Shown: positions 29,016-37,482 of the stretch, in pieces | Layout: each line of letters begins with the position of its first letter | Position numbering within the stretch: position 1 is the first letter of the stretch | Assembly (NCBI RefSeq): GCF_000317105.1 | Contig: NC_019693.1 | Location: 992,001-1,056,000, forward strand | Origin: Oscillatoria acuminata PCC 6304 | GTDB taxonomy: Bacteria > Cyanobacteriota > Cyanobacteriia > Cyanobacteriales > Laspinemataceae | DNA length: 64,000 nt | Direction of reading: 5' to 3' | Made by a program: the position numbers and the translations under genes | Notes under the pieces: model-generated | Seen by the model: only the letters and a program-made list of their open reading frames with translations | What the model was told of the DNA's origin: nothing | Database searches by the model: none

Positions 29016-29959
29016 GGATGATATCGAGTACAAGTTAGGGCCAGGGCCACCTGTTGGGCGGATAGATGCAACAGTTCGAGTTCATCCTCGCGCAGGATAG
29101 AGGGTTCTTTCCATTGCAGGGATAAGATGGCGATTTGTTCGTTGCGGTAATGAATCGGGATGGCAAGATGAGCTTGGATCCCCGAACTTTGGTAGTGGGG
29201 GACTTGAGCAAGAGTGGGGTCTTTGGCAATATCGACGGCGATCTGAATATTTGCCGTGGCGATCGCCTCGGCAATCAACGGGTCATCCTGCAACCAGTTC
29301 TCTACGGTGCCATCTTTACTGTAGGAGCTTTGGGCTTCAGCTAAGGCATTTTTTTCCACCAACTGTAAAATACAGTAATCCGGAGAAAAGTTTTCCCCAA
29401 ATGCTTGAGCTAAGGGGGGTAGACAAGCCTCTAAACTTTTAGCCTCGCGGGCAACGCCCACAATGGTCATCAGTAAATTGGTTTGCGCTTGAGCGCGTCG
29501 CAGTTCCTCCGTCCGTTGTTTGAGGAGTTCGTAGGTTTCTGCCGCCCGTTGAACCACAGTTTTGAGTTCATTGGGGTCCCACGGTTTAGTAATGTATTTA
29601 TAGACTTGTCCGGAGTTGATGGCTTCAACGAGATCTTCAATATCGGTGAACCCGGTGAGGATAATCCGCACGGTATTGGGAAACTGGGGGACCGTTTTAC
29701 TAAGAAACTCGGTTCCCTTCATTTCCGGCATCCGCTGATCAGAGATGATCACCGCCACTTCCCCTTCTTCAGAGAGGATTTCTAAAGCACTGGCTCCACT
29801 ATCCGCTTTCAGGACCTGAAACTCTCGCCGGAAGGTGCGATAGAGCAAATCCAGGTTATCGGGTTCATCATCGACAACCAGCATTTTCGGTTTTTTTCTG
29901 CGCTCTCGACTTTTCAATTGACTCTTGATGTTATCTAGTTCAGGGATTGCGTTATCCAT
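29012..29959 (-). CDS. Response regulator with receiver and GAF domains
   Basis: This 315-aa protein has an N-terminal receiver domain and a C-terminal GAF domain. The receiver has acidic residues D30 and D31 (VVDDEPDN), phospho-acceptor D74 (IISDQRMPEM) and the conserved lysine in YKYITKPWD. A short helix links it to the GAF domain (about 160-310). There is no DNA-binding or catalytic output domain, so it may act through protein contacts. The frame opens at 30013, but ATG 29959 (MDNAIPELDN) is more likely. It overlaps menG by ATGA. Confidence 0.87.
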   Translation of the reverse strand: MDNAIPELDNIKSQLKSRERRKKPKMLVVDDEPDNLDLLYRTFRREFQVLKADSGASALEILSEEGEVAVIISDQRMPEMKGTEFLSKTVPQFPNTVRIILTGFTDIEDLVEAINSGQVYKYITKPWDPNELKTVVQRAAETYELLKQRTEELRRAQAQTNLLMTIVGVAREAKSLEACLPPLAQAFGENFSPDYCILQLVEKNALAEAQSSYSKDGTVENWLQDDPLIAEAIATANIQIAVDIAKDPTLAQVPHYQSSGIQAHLAIPIHYRNEQIAILSLQWKEPSILREDELELLHLSAQQVALALTCTRYHP

Positions 29960-30297
29960 AACACTACAATAAACTCCTTTCGCCCCACCGTCTGAGTAAC
30001 CACCCTCAATCAATAGTACCCAATCTGGGTCAGGGGGTTAGAACATTGCCGGGAAAAGTTGCGATCGCCTGGGATGCAGCCCCTCTCCAGTGCGCTCACC
30101 CCCTGATTTTTCCTGGGGTTACCCGTTTAACCTCGGGTTGCTTACGCCTGTGCCCACCCTTGATCGGGATCCCTTGACCAGATTCCCGTTCCTGGTGAGC
30201 AGGGGTCAGCAGGGGCGATCGGCTAAAATTCCAAATCCTCACTTTCTCTACAGAACCGAATGCTAAACTAATAAATTGACCCTTACTCGTCATGCTT

Positions 30298-30445
30298 ATG
30301 AGTTTAAATGTAGTCACCTTAGTTGGTCGAGCAGGCCGTGATCCAGAGGTAAAATATTTCGAGTCTGGCAGTGTTGTTTGTAAGTTAACCCTGGCGGTCA
30401 ATCGGCCCACTCGGAACAGTGACACCCCCGACTGGTTTAATTTAG
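30298..30445 (+). CDS. ssb: Single-stranded DNA-binding protein, exon 1
   Basis: This is the 5' exon (49 codons plus one base) of ssb. It begins MSLNVVTLVGRAGRDPEVKY and ends ...SDTPDWFNL plus the first G of a glutamate codon. An in-frame ATG at 30292 would add two residues. Read without the intron the frame stops after a few codons. Joined to 31863-32086 it gives a complete 123-aa OB-fold protein. Ssb coats single-stranded DNA in replication, repair and recombination. The last bases hold the intron's IBS2 (30431-30437) and IBS1 (30440-30445). Confidence 0.93.
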
Positions 30446-31116
30446 GTGTGACCCGTTAGTTAGAAACCTTATTTTCCAAAAATAAGGGGGATTAACTACA
30501 AGGAAATTGGGGAAATTCCCAAACCCTTGATAACTGAATGTTCATGTTGGTGAGAGCAAATTATATCCCGTTGAAGAGAAAACAGAATTCTTCAACCCCT
30601 CAAGTCCAACCCTCTCGGATGCAAGAGTGAAAGCATCCTCCTCACCCTTGAAACTAGCAGATTCAACGGTGGCAGCAAAGGAGGAAACGGAGGTCATTCG
30701 GACCCTTACCGAAAATCCCTTCTAGCAAGAGGTTATGGGTAGCTGAATGCAAAGGTATGCAACCGTCGTTAACCAGTCCCAGCGAAAGAGGTTGATACGC
30801 TGGCGTCAAAATGACCTAGGGTTAAATTGTCATCTTCAACCGAAGCCTGACAGATTGGAATTGTTCATCTAAATGGAGCAATTTGCATCCCCCACACCCT
30901 CGGCGGATAGTACCACCCTAACGCCTCAAAATAATGAACATTCGGAACGGGGAGTCGATGACATTTCTTAAAATGGGTCGATATTTTAAGTAGGTGCTAA
31001 CCGGATAATGTCATCAGACGAGGATTGAGACCCAAGCCAAAGCCTAACTGTAATGGTTATGGATATGCTGATAGTCTCACGGTGATTTGGAGATAAATTC
31101 ATCAATTGCAATAAAA

Positions 31117-31719
31117 ATGTCTAATACCAGTCAATCGACTCCGGTGGAATGGAACAACCTCAACTGGCGCAAGCTAGAACGAGCCGTGTTTAAGTTGCAA
31201 AATAGAATTTTACGAGCCGCTCAACGTGGAGATAAAAAAGCCGTTCGCAAGCTGCAAAAAACCCTGGCACGCTCTTGGTCCGCAAAATGTCTGGCAATTC
31301 GAGAAAGCCTGAAAAAAGTTCATCCCTACCCGGATAGAAATAGATCCGGTTCTCAGGGGAACTGTAGGAAATCTCAACTCCAAGGGGTGGAAAAAAAATT
31401 GGGGGAGAAAAAAGGCGATCTCTCTGTTCGCACTGCCAAAAAAATTCGCACTTGTACCCAACAACTATCACGGCTATTCAAAGCCAATAAAACCGCTAAA
31501 CTGGAAGATTTAATCCCCAAAATCTACACCATTATTCAACATTGGCGCAACCAAAATCCGCATCCAGGCAGCGCGAAACTCCTTAAAAGAATCTATCATG
31601 ATTTGCACCAAATCGTCATGCATTGGGGACGCCGCAGGACCGGGAGTTATCACAGAGCGTATCATCTCTACGGGGAGCAGCTAAATGGCAGAGTCAAACG
31701 GGGAAAACAACCCAGTTAA
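31117..31719 (+). CDS. Miniature intron-encoded protein (RT-0 plus maturase X-like, no RT)
   Basis: This 201-aa basic protein lies in the intron's domain IV. Residues 1-55 (VEWNNLNWRKLERAVFKLQ ... LQKTLARSWSAKCLAIR) are the N-terminal RT-0 region of cyanobacterial group II intron proteins. The residues after about 110 (IRTCTQQLSRLFKANKTAK, LIPKIYTIIQHW, IVMHWGRRR) resemble maturase domain X, whose usual form is 'LI.KLNPIIRGW ... WAKRRHPNK'. The seven RT motifs including YADD and the HNH endonuclease are absent. About 50 basic residues join the two parts. The upstream TTG at 31087 gives a longer frame but ATG 31117 fits the family. It could aid splicing but not mobility. Confidence 0.75.
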   Translation: MSNTSQSTPVEWNNLNWRKLERAVFKLQNRILRAAQRGDKKAVRKLQKTLARSWSAKCLAIRESLKKVHPYPDRNRSGSQGNCRKSQLQGVEKKLGEKKGDLSVRTAKKIRTCTQQLSRLFKANKTAKLEDLIPKIYTIIQHWRNQNPHPGSAKLLKRIYHDLHQIVMHWGRRRTGSYHRAYHLYGEQLNGRVKRGKQPS

Positions 31720-31786
31720 GGGCATTCCTTAACCGGAAATTGACCCCAAAAAGAGGCTTTTTATCTCAGCGCACCAAATCACTGAG

Positions 31787-31820
31787 GAGCCGTATGAGGG
31801 GAAACTCTCATGTGCGGTTT
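31787..31820 (+). ncRNA. Group II intron domain V
   Basis: This 34-nt catalytic hairpin begins GAGC and reads GAGCCGTATGAG, GGGAAAC loop, then TCTCATGTGCGGTTT. It is the most conserved part of group II introns and appears intact. Confidence 0.95.
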
Positions 31821-31862
31821 TGAATCAGAGGTTAGCGAGGCGACTGGCTAATCGACTGTAAC

Positions 31863-32086
31863 AAATCTGGGGTAAACCCGCCGAAATTGCCGCTCAATAC
31901 GTCCGAAAAGGAAATTTGATTGGGGTCACAGGGAGCTTGAAATTTGACTATTGGAATGACCGTTCCAGTGGTGCTCAACGTTCCAATCCAATCATTAGTG
32001 TCGAACGCCTAGATTTACTTGGTTCTAAACAGGATAACGAACAGGGTGGAGGAAATATGGGAGGTGGTTATTCCGATGAATTCTAA
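31863..32086 (+). CDS. ssb: Single-stranded DNA-binding protein, exon 2
   Basis: The 3' exon continues ssb from the second base of codon 50: E-IWGKPAEIAAQYVRKGNLIGVTGSLKFDYW, then the OB-fold end and a short glycine-rich tail ending GGGYSDEF, the acidic tip that recruits Ssb partners. It has no start of its own, so the protein depends on splicing. The joined 123-aa product has the length usual for cyanobacterial Ssb. The first Uma2 gene starts 76 bp downstream. Confidence 0.93.
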
Positions 32087-32162
32087 ACCCTAAAAATCGC
32101 AGGTAAGGACAGGGTATTCCCTTGTCCTACCTGAGTCACTGAACAACCATCCCGGAGGAAGA

Positions 32163-32735
32163 ATGGCAGTCACATTGAATCTACAACCTGCGCTAAAACT
32201 GACTCCAGAACAGTTTGCCGAATTAGCGCAAATTAATCAAGAATTACAACTAGAATTAACTGCAACTGGAGCATTAATCATTATGCCACCCACTGGAGGA
32301 GAAACGGGAAATAAAAACTTTGAAATTTATATCGATTTAGGACTCTGGAACCGTCAAACCCGCCTGGGTAAAGCCTTTGATTCCTCTACTGGGTTTAGGT
32401 TGCCAAATGGTGGAGTGCGATCGCCTGATGTCAGTTGGCTCAAACTAGAACGATGGCAGGCATTAACCCCAGAACAGCGTCAGAAATTTTTACCCTTATG
32501 TCCCGATTTCGCGATCGAATTAGTCTCGGAAACTGATGAGATTCAAACCACCCGTTCCAAAATGCAAGAATACCTCACCAACGGATTGTGCTTAGGGTGG
32601 TTAATCGACCCCGAAACTCAAACCGTCGAGATTTATCGTCAAAATCGCCCAGTAGAAGTTTTGCAATCTCCTTCAACTCTATCCGGGGAAGAAGTCTTAC
32701 CGGATTTTACCCTTACTTTGCAACCGATTTGGTAA
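32163..32735 (+). CDS. Uma2 family endonuclease-like protein, paralogue 1
   Basis: This 190-aa protein belongs to the Uma2 (DUF820) family, a PD-(D/E)xK nuclease fold much expanded in cyanobacteria. Motifs are GFRLPNGGVRSPDVSWLK (catalytic D), FAIELVSETD (ExV strand), then KMQEYLTNGLCLGWLIDPE. It is nearly identical to the next gene, a recent tandem duplicate. A GGAGGAAG site precedes the ATG. The biological role of Uma2 proteins is unknown. Confidence 0.88.
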   Translation: MAVTLNLQPALKLTPEQFAELAQINQELQLELTATGALIIMPPTGGETGNKNFEIYIDLGLWNRQTRLGKAFDSSTGFRLPNGGVRSPDVSWLKLERWQALTPEQRQKFLPLCPDFAIELVSETDEIQTTRSKMQEYLTNGLCLGWLIDPETQTVEIYRQNRPVEVLQSPSTLSGEEVLPDFTLTLQPIW

Positions 32736-32784
32736 TTTGTAATTTATAAAAATAAATATAAGAATCCAACATTTAGGAGGAAGG

Positions 32785-33357
32785 ATGACCGTCACATTAA
32801 ATCTACAACCCGCGCTACAAATGACCGTAGAACAGTTCGCAGAGTTAGCGCAAATGAATCAAAACTTACAACTAGAATTAACTGCAACTGGAGCGTTAAT
32901 CATTATGCCACCCACGGGAGGAGAAACGGGCGATCTCAACTTTGAATTAAGCGGCCAATTGTGGGATTGGAACCGCAAAAACCGCCTGGGGAAAGCCTTT
33001 GATTCCTCCACCGGGTTTCGGTTGCCGAATGGTGCAGTGCGATCGCCTGATGTCAGTTGGCTCAAACTAGAACGATGGCAGGCATTAACCCCAGAACAGC
33101 GCAAGAAATTTTTACCCTTATGTCCCGATTTCGCGATCGAATTAGTTTCCGAAACCGATGAGATTCAAACCACCCGTTCCAAAATGCAGGAATACCTCAC
33201 CAACGGATTGCGCTTAGGGTGGTTAATCGACCCCGAAACCCAAACCATCGAGATTTATCGTCAAAATCGCCCAGTAGAAGTCTTGCAGTCTCCTTCAAGC
33301 CTATCCGGGGAAGAAGTATTACCGAATTTTATCCTCACCTTACAACCAATTTGGTAA
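32785..33357 (+). CDS. Uma2 family endonuclease-like protein, paralogue 2
   Basis: This is a 190-aa Uma2 protein, near-identical to the gene at 32163-32735, with most differences in residues 10-60. The SPDVSWLK, FAIELVSETD and KMQEYLTNG motifs are unchanged. GGAGGAAGG lies before the ATG. It forms the second member of a four-gene tandem run 49 bp downstream of its twin. The duplication must be recent given the sequence match. Confidence 0.88.
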   Translation: MTVTLNLQPALQMTVEQFAELAQMNQNLQLELTATGALIIMPPTGGETGDLNFELSGQLWDWNRKNRLGKAFDSSTGFRLPNGAVRSPDVSWLKLERWQALTPEQRKKFLPLCPDFAIELVSETDEIQTTRSKMQEYLTNGLRLGWLIDPETQTIEIYRQNRPVEVLQSPSSLSGEEVLPNFILTLQPIW

Positions 33358-33408
33358 CCAGAAATTTATAAAAAATTGAAACAAAATATCACAATTCGGG
33401 AGGATATC

Positions 33409-33981
33409 ATGATTGCCAATCAAGACCGGAATTATATGAGTCCAGAAGAATACTTAGAATGGGAAGCAAAACACCCCCTAAAACATGAATACACGAATGG
33501 CGAAATCCTTGCCATGACGGGGGGAACAATTGCTCATAATGAAATATCTGTTAATTTAACCACAGCACTCAAAAATCACCTCCGAGGAAAAGGGTGCAAA
33601 GTGTTAATGGCCGATTCCAAACTCGGGGTTTCTGAATCTGGCCCTTTTTACTATCCCGATGTCATGGTTACCTGTAATGAACAGGATAAACGTGCCAAAA
33701 CTATGATTAACTTCCCTTGTTTAATCGCCGAAGTTCTCTCTCCAGGAACCGAGGGATTTGACCGAGGCGAAAAATTTCAAAACTATCGACAAATCTCCAC
33801 CTTACGCGAGTATCTGCTAGTCAGTGCAGACCAAAAGATGGTCGAGTGTTTCCGATTGAATGAAAAAGGGTTATGGGAACTCTCTACTTATGGAGAAGGG
33901 GATGAAATAGAACTGACAAGTGTGGATTTTCAGGTTCCCTTAGAATTGATTTATGAAGAGGTTGTCTTTAGCGAAAACTAA
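33409..33981 (+). CDS. Uma2 family endonuclease-like protein, paralogue 3
   Basis: This 190-aa Uma2 protein is of a different subgroup. It begins MIANQDRNYMSPEEYLEWE and carries YPDVMVTCNEQDKRAK, LIAEVLSPGTEGFDRGEKFQNYRQI and REYLLVSADQKMVECF, the usual PD-(D/E)xK elements. The frame opens at a TTG at 33376, but GGGAGG sits just before ATG 33409. It pairs with the next gene as a second recent duplication. Confidence 0.88.
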   Translation: MIANQDRNYMSPEEYLEWEAKHPLKHEYTNGEILAMTGGTIAHNEISVNLTTALKNHLRGKGCKVLMADSKLGVSESGPFYYPDVMVTCNEQDKRAKTMINFPCLIAEVLSPGTEGFDRGEKFQNYRQISTLREYLLVSADQKMVECFRLNEKGLWELSTYGEGDEIELTSVDFQVPLELIYEEVVFSEN

Positions 33982-34048
33982 CCCGGGTTAACTGGGTATT
34001 TAAAAACATCAGCTTTAGAAATAAAACATCAAAAATAAGGAGGATATC

Positions 34049-34621
34049 ATGATTGCCAATCAAGACCGGAATTATATGAGTCCAGAGGAATACTTAGAAT
34101 GGGAGGAAAAACAACCCCTCAAACATGAATATATAAATGGCGAAGTTATTGCCATGACGGGGGGAACAATTGCTCATGCAATGGTCGCTAGTAATTTATT
34201 TTATCAGTTAAAATCTCATTTGAGAGGGGGGCCTTGTCGGCCATTTATTTTTGATGCCAAGGTTGGGATTTCTGAAGCTGGTCCATTCCACTATCCCGAT
34301 GTCATGGTCACCTGTACTGAACAGGATAAACTTGCCAAAAATGTGATTAAATTCCCTTGTTTAATTGCAGAGGTTCTCTCTCCAGAAACCGAGGGATTTG
34401 ACCGAGGCCAAAAATTTCAAAACTATCGACAAATTTCTACCTTACGCGAGTATGTTCTAGTGAGCGCAAACCAAAAGATGGTTGAGTGTTTCCGCTTGAA
34501 TGAAAAAGGGTTATGGGAACTTTCAACTTATGGAGAAAGGGATGAAATAGAACTAGCAAGTCTGGATTTTCGGGTTCCCTTAGAATTGATTTATGAAGAG
34601 GTTGTATTTAGCGAAAACTAA
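34049..34621 (+). CDS. Uma2 family endonuclease-like protein, paralogue 4
   Basis: This 190-aa Uma2 protein is a close duplicate of paralogue 3, sharing the start MIANQDRNYMSPEEYLEWE and the LIAEVLSPETEGFDRG strand. Differences concentrate in residues 45-75 (HAMVASNLFYQLKSHLRGG). An AGGAGGATATC ribosome binding site is copied with the gene. The flanking 'acccgggttaact' after both stops shows that the duplicated unit included intergenic DNA. Confidence 0.88.
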   Translation: MIANQDRNYMSPEEYLEWEEKQPLKHEYINGEVIAMTGGTIAHAMVASNLFYQLKSHLRGGPCRPFIFDAKVGISEAGPFHYPDVMVTCTEQDKLAKNVIKFPCLIAEVLSPETEGFDRGQKFQNYRQISTLREYVLVSANQKMVECFRLNEKGLWELSTYGERDEIELASLDFRVPLELIYEEVVFSEN

Positions 34622-34711
34622 CCCGGGTTAACTCGGCATTTAAAAATATCAGCTTTGAAATAAAACATCAAAAATTTTGTCTTTCCGGTCTTAATAATAA
34701 CAAGGTGAATC

Positions 34712-36295
34712 ATGAAATGCCTACAGATTTGGAAAACTTGCAGTGTCGTTTTATCCGGATTCAGCATCTTTCTCGTGACTCCCGTTCTCGCTGAAATTGT
34801 TAACCTTAACTTGTTGCATCTCAATGACATCAATGAAATCACCCCACCTCAGAATGAAAATGTACGGGGTGGATTGGCACGAGTGGCGACATTGAGACAA
34901 CAATTACTAAGGGAAAATCCCCATACTTTTACCCTGTTAGCGGGAGATTTATTGAGTCCTTCTGGACTCGGAAATGCTCAAATCGAAGGACAGGCGATCG
35001 CCGGTGAGCAAATGGTCGCCGTGATGAATACCCTTGGACTCGACTATGCCACCTTTGGTAATCACGAATTTGACCTCAGCAAAGAACAATTTTATGCTCG
35101 CTTGCAAGAGTCTAATTTCCAGTGGATTTCCACCAATGTTTCCACTGAATCTGGAGAACCCTTTGAGCAAGTTCCTCGGTCTATCATCTTTGAAATAGTG
35201 AGTGAACAAGGTGCAGTAGTTAGAGTGGGATTAATCGGGTTAACCCTAGATTTAAACCGGAGAAATTATGTAACCTATGCAGACCCCATCCAATCCGCCA
35301 AAACTCAAGTTCAGCAACTGCAAGGTCAAGTCGATATTCTGGTGGCAATTACCCATCTTTCCCTAGCAGAGGATAAACAATTAGCCGAATCCATCCCAGA
35401 AATTGACTTAATTCTTGGGGGTCATGAACATGAAAATATTCAGGTCTGGCGCGGTCCTAATCTTACCCCAATTTTTAAGTCCGATGCCAATGCTCGAACC
35501 GTCTATGTCCACCGTTTAAGCTATGATACGACCACGCAACAGATCAATATTGTTTCCGAATTAATCCCCATTACTCAAGCCATTCCTGAAGATTTAACTG
35601 TCACAGAAATCATTAATCAATGGCTAGACAAAGGATATCAAGCCTTTCGAGACAATGGATTCAATCCCGATCAAGTGATTGCCACCCTCACCCAATCCCT
35701 GGATGGATTAGATAGTCGCATTCGCCATCAACCCACTAACTTGACAACCTTACTCACTCAATTTCTGTTAAATGAAGTAGAGAATGCTGATTTAGCCATT
35801 TTGAATAGTGGCGCAATTCGGATTGATGACGTGATTGAACCGGGTCCGATTACCCAATATGATATCCTCCGACTTTTGCCCTTTCCGGGTCTGGTGATGG
35901 CAGTTGAGATGAAAGGGAGTCTGCTAGAACAAGTTTTGCACCAAGGAACAGAGAATAAAGGGACTGGCGGTTATTTGCAAATAGCGAATGTTAATCGGGA
36001 TATCCATAATAATTGGATGATAGCCGATCGCCCCTTAGACCCCAATCAGACTTACACCGTTGTTCTCCCACAATTTTTAGTCCAAGGCAGAGAACAAAAC
36101 TTAGATTTTTTAACCTGTGAACACCGGGATATTCACTGTGGAGAAGAACTCAGAGATATCCGGTTGATTGTGATTGACCAATGGAAAAAACTCTCTTCAG
36201 TGACGTTTAATCCTCCATCAAGGCGATCGCCTTTAAAAAAATGGCTCTCCTTGACCGGATTTAACTCATACCCCACAGATTCTAATCCCAAATAA
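34712..36295 (+). CDS. Secreted 5'-nucleotidase / metallophosphatase family protein
   Basis: This 527-aa protein has a signal peptide (CSVVLSGFSIFLVTPVLA) and the two-domain 5'-nucleotidase layout. The metallophosphatase domain has LLHLNDINEITP, LLAGDLLSPS, FGNHEFDLS, ITHLSLAED and GGHEHEN. The C-terminal substrate domain has NSGAIRIDDVIEPGPITQYDILRLLPFP. The first motif departs from the usual 'NDxHG': the histidine after ND is missing (NDINE), so one metal ligand is changed. It would act on nucleotides or related phosphates in the periplasm. Confidence 0.88.
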   Translation: MKCLQIWKTCSVVLSGFSIFLVTPVLAEIVNLNLLHLNDINEITPPQNENVRGGLARVATLRQQLLRENPHTFTLLAGDLLSPSGLGNAQIEGQAIAGEQMVAVMNTLGLDYATFGNHEFDLSKEQFYARLQESNFQWISTNVSTESGEPFEQVPRSIIFEIVSEQGAVVRVGLIGLTLDLNRRNYVTYADPIQSAKTQVQQLQGQVDILVAITHLSLAEDKQLAESIPEIDLILGGHEHENIQVWRGPNLTPIFKSDANARTVYVHRLSYDTTTQQINIVSELIPITQAIPEDLTVTEIINQWLDKGYQAFRDNGFNPDQVIATLTQSLDGLDSRIRHQPTNLTTLLTQFLLNEVENADLAILNSGAIRIDDVIEPGPITQYDILRLLPFPGLVMAVEMKGSLLEQVLHQGTENKGTGGYLQIANVNRDIHNNWMIADRPLDPNQTYTVVLPQFLVQGREQNLDFLTCEHRDIHCGEELRDIRLIVIDQWKKLSSVTFNPPSRRSPLKKWLSLTGFNSYPTDSNPK

Positions 36296-36380
36296 CCGCA
36301 CTCATACAACACCGTCCCACTCCCACAAAAGGGGTCCAGAACTGTGGCATCTCTCGGACAAGAAATGTACTCAGGGCTGT
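36281..36380 (-). pseudogene. Remnant of a DNA methyltransferase-like gene
   Basis: On the minus strand this stretch reads PEYISCPRDATVLDPFCGSG, then TVLYECGYLG. DPFCGSGT is SAM-binding motif I of N6-adenine/N4-cytosine DNA (or Trm11-like RNA) methyltransferases. A stop codon precedes it by a few codons. The frame runs on antisense into the 3' end of the 5'-nucleotidase gene. No other part of a methyltransferase is nearby, so it looks like a decayed fragment. Confidence 0.5.
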
Positions 36381-36928
36381 GACTTTAAATTAATGAAAGG
36401 CGATCGCCGGGGGGAGGTCCCTGAACATCCCCAGTCTATAAATCCCCATTTCAGCCAATTTTACCACCCAGTGGCCCCATCTGAACCTTCCTGGGCGACC
36501 CATTCCTATCTAAGAGGTCCTACCGCTAAAATTACAGATACGCAATTTTAGCGGCCAAATTAAAAAAAGTTACTTAATTACCAATAATTAACTTGATATA
36601 GAGACGCAAACGGGCTGAAAATAGGGGTCTCACCCCCTTTAACTGAGGAAAATTGTTACAAAATATTAAGTAAGGCGTGCGAATGTAAACGTGATGATGC
36701 AAAATATCCGTATTTGCAAAATCCAGTCGAAGTCAAAAGTTTTTTTGTGAACCACCTTCCCTTAGAATACTGCTAGGGAGAAGTGGGGTAACTCAGGAAA
36801 AAGGGACTCAAACCCAAGCACTGAGTAAAAAAACCTAAAGACACAAAATCCCGAGAAAGGTCTTGCAAAACCCAGATTAATATTCTATATATCTGGATAC
36901 ACACTCTCATTGTTGGAGGAAGTAGTTA
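36381..36928. other. Upstream region of apcABC
   Basis: No gene is seen here. An 11-bp perfect inverted repeat, CCGCTAAAATT (36523-36533) and AATTTTAGCGG (36544-36554), lies upstream of the apc start. The region is AT-rich and probably holds the promoter and a long leader, but no box could be assigned with confidence. GGAGGAAG just before apcA is its ribosome binding site. Confidence 0.5.
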
Positions 36929-37414
36929 ATGAGTATCGTCACGAAGTCCATCGTGAATGCTGATGCTGAGGCTCGTTACCTGAGCCCGGGCGAATTAGAT
37001 CGGATCAAGTCTTTCGTCACCACTGGTGAGCGCCGCGTTCGCATCGCCCAAATCATGAGCGAATCCCGCGAGCGTATCGTCAAGCAAGCTGGCGATCAAC
37101 TGTTCCAGAAGCGTCCTGACGTAGTTTCTCCCGGTGGCAACGCCTACGGTGAAGAAATGACCGCCACCTGCCTGCGCGACTTGGACTACTACCTGCGTCT
37201 GATCAGCTACGGCATCGTTGCTGGCGACGTCACCCCGATTGAAGAAATCGGAATTGTTGGTGTTCGTGAAATGTACAAATCTCTCGGCACCCCGATTGAA
37301 GGCGTTGCAGAAGGCATCCGTGCCATGAAGAACGTAGCTGCTTCCTTGCTGTCTTCTGAAGATGCAGCCGAAGCTGGCTCCTACTTCGACTACGTTATCG
37401 GTGCGATGCAGTAG
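36929..37414 (+). CDS. apcA: Allophycocyanin alpha subunit
   Basis: This 161-aa protein is the alpha subunit of allophycocyanin, the phycobilisome core pigment protein. The phycocyanobilin attachment site is C81 in [13 protein letters not shown]. The start [24 protein letters not shown] is standard for ApcA. GGAGGAAGTAGTTA precedes the ATG. It heads the apcA-apcB-apcC operon; apcE is not directly upstream in this genome. Codon use is biased, as expected for a very highly expressed gene. Confidence 0.98.
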   Translation: MSIVTKSIVNADAEARYLSPGELDRIKSFVTTGERRVRIAQIMSESRERIVKQAGDQLFQKRPDVVSPGGNAYGEEMTATCLRDLDYYLRLISYGIVAGDVTPIEEIGIVGVREMYKSLGTPIEGVAEGIRAMKNVAASLLSSEDAAEAGSYFDYVIGAMQ

Positions 37415-37482
37415 AGCTGTTCTCTACTCCATTCGTTTAAGGTAAATAATCACAGATCGCGCAGTTTAAGGAAACATAAAAA

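Larger units (their letters stand above)
30446..31862 (+). mobile_element. Group II (IIB-type) intron in ssb
   Basis: The 1417-nt intron starts GTGTGACCCGTTAGTTAGAA, the usual cyanobacterial group II 5' end, and ends ...CGACTGTAAC. EBS1 CTAAAT (30869-30874) is fully complementary to IBS1 ATTTAG (30440-30445). EBS2 AACCAGT (30771-30777) is fully complementary to IBS2 ACTGGTT (30431-30437). Domain V is the 34-nt hairpin 31787-31820 (GAGCCGTATGAG/GGGAAAC/TCTCATGTGCGG). Domain VI follows, with the likely branch A at 31855, eight bases from the 3' end. Excision restores the ssb frame within codon 50. The only ORF inside is a 201-aa reduced maturase. Confidence 0.95.

Noticed and set aside
30096-30425. 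109-codon minus-strand ORF over ssb exon 1
   Set aside because: It is the antisense shadow of ssb, which has clear Ssb similarity on the plus strand.
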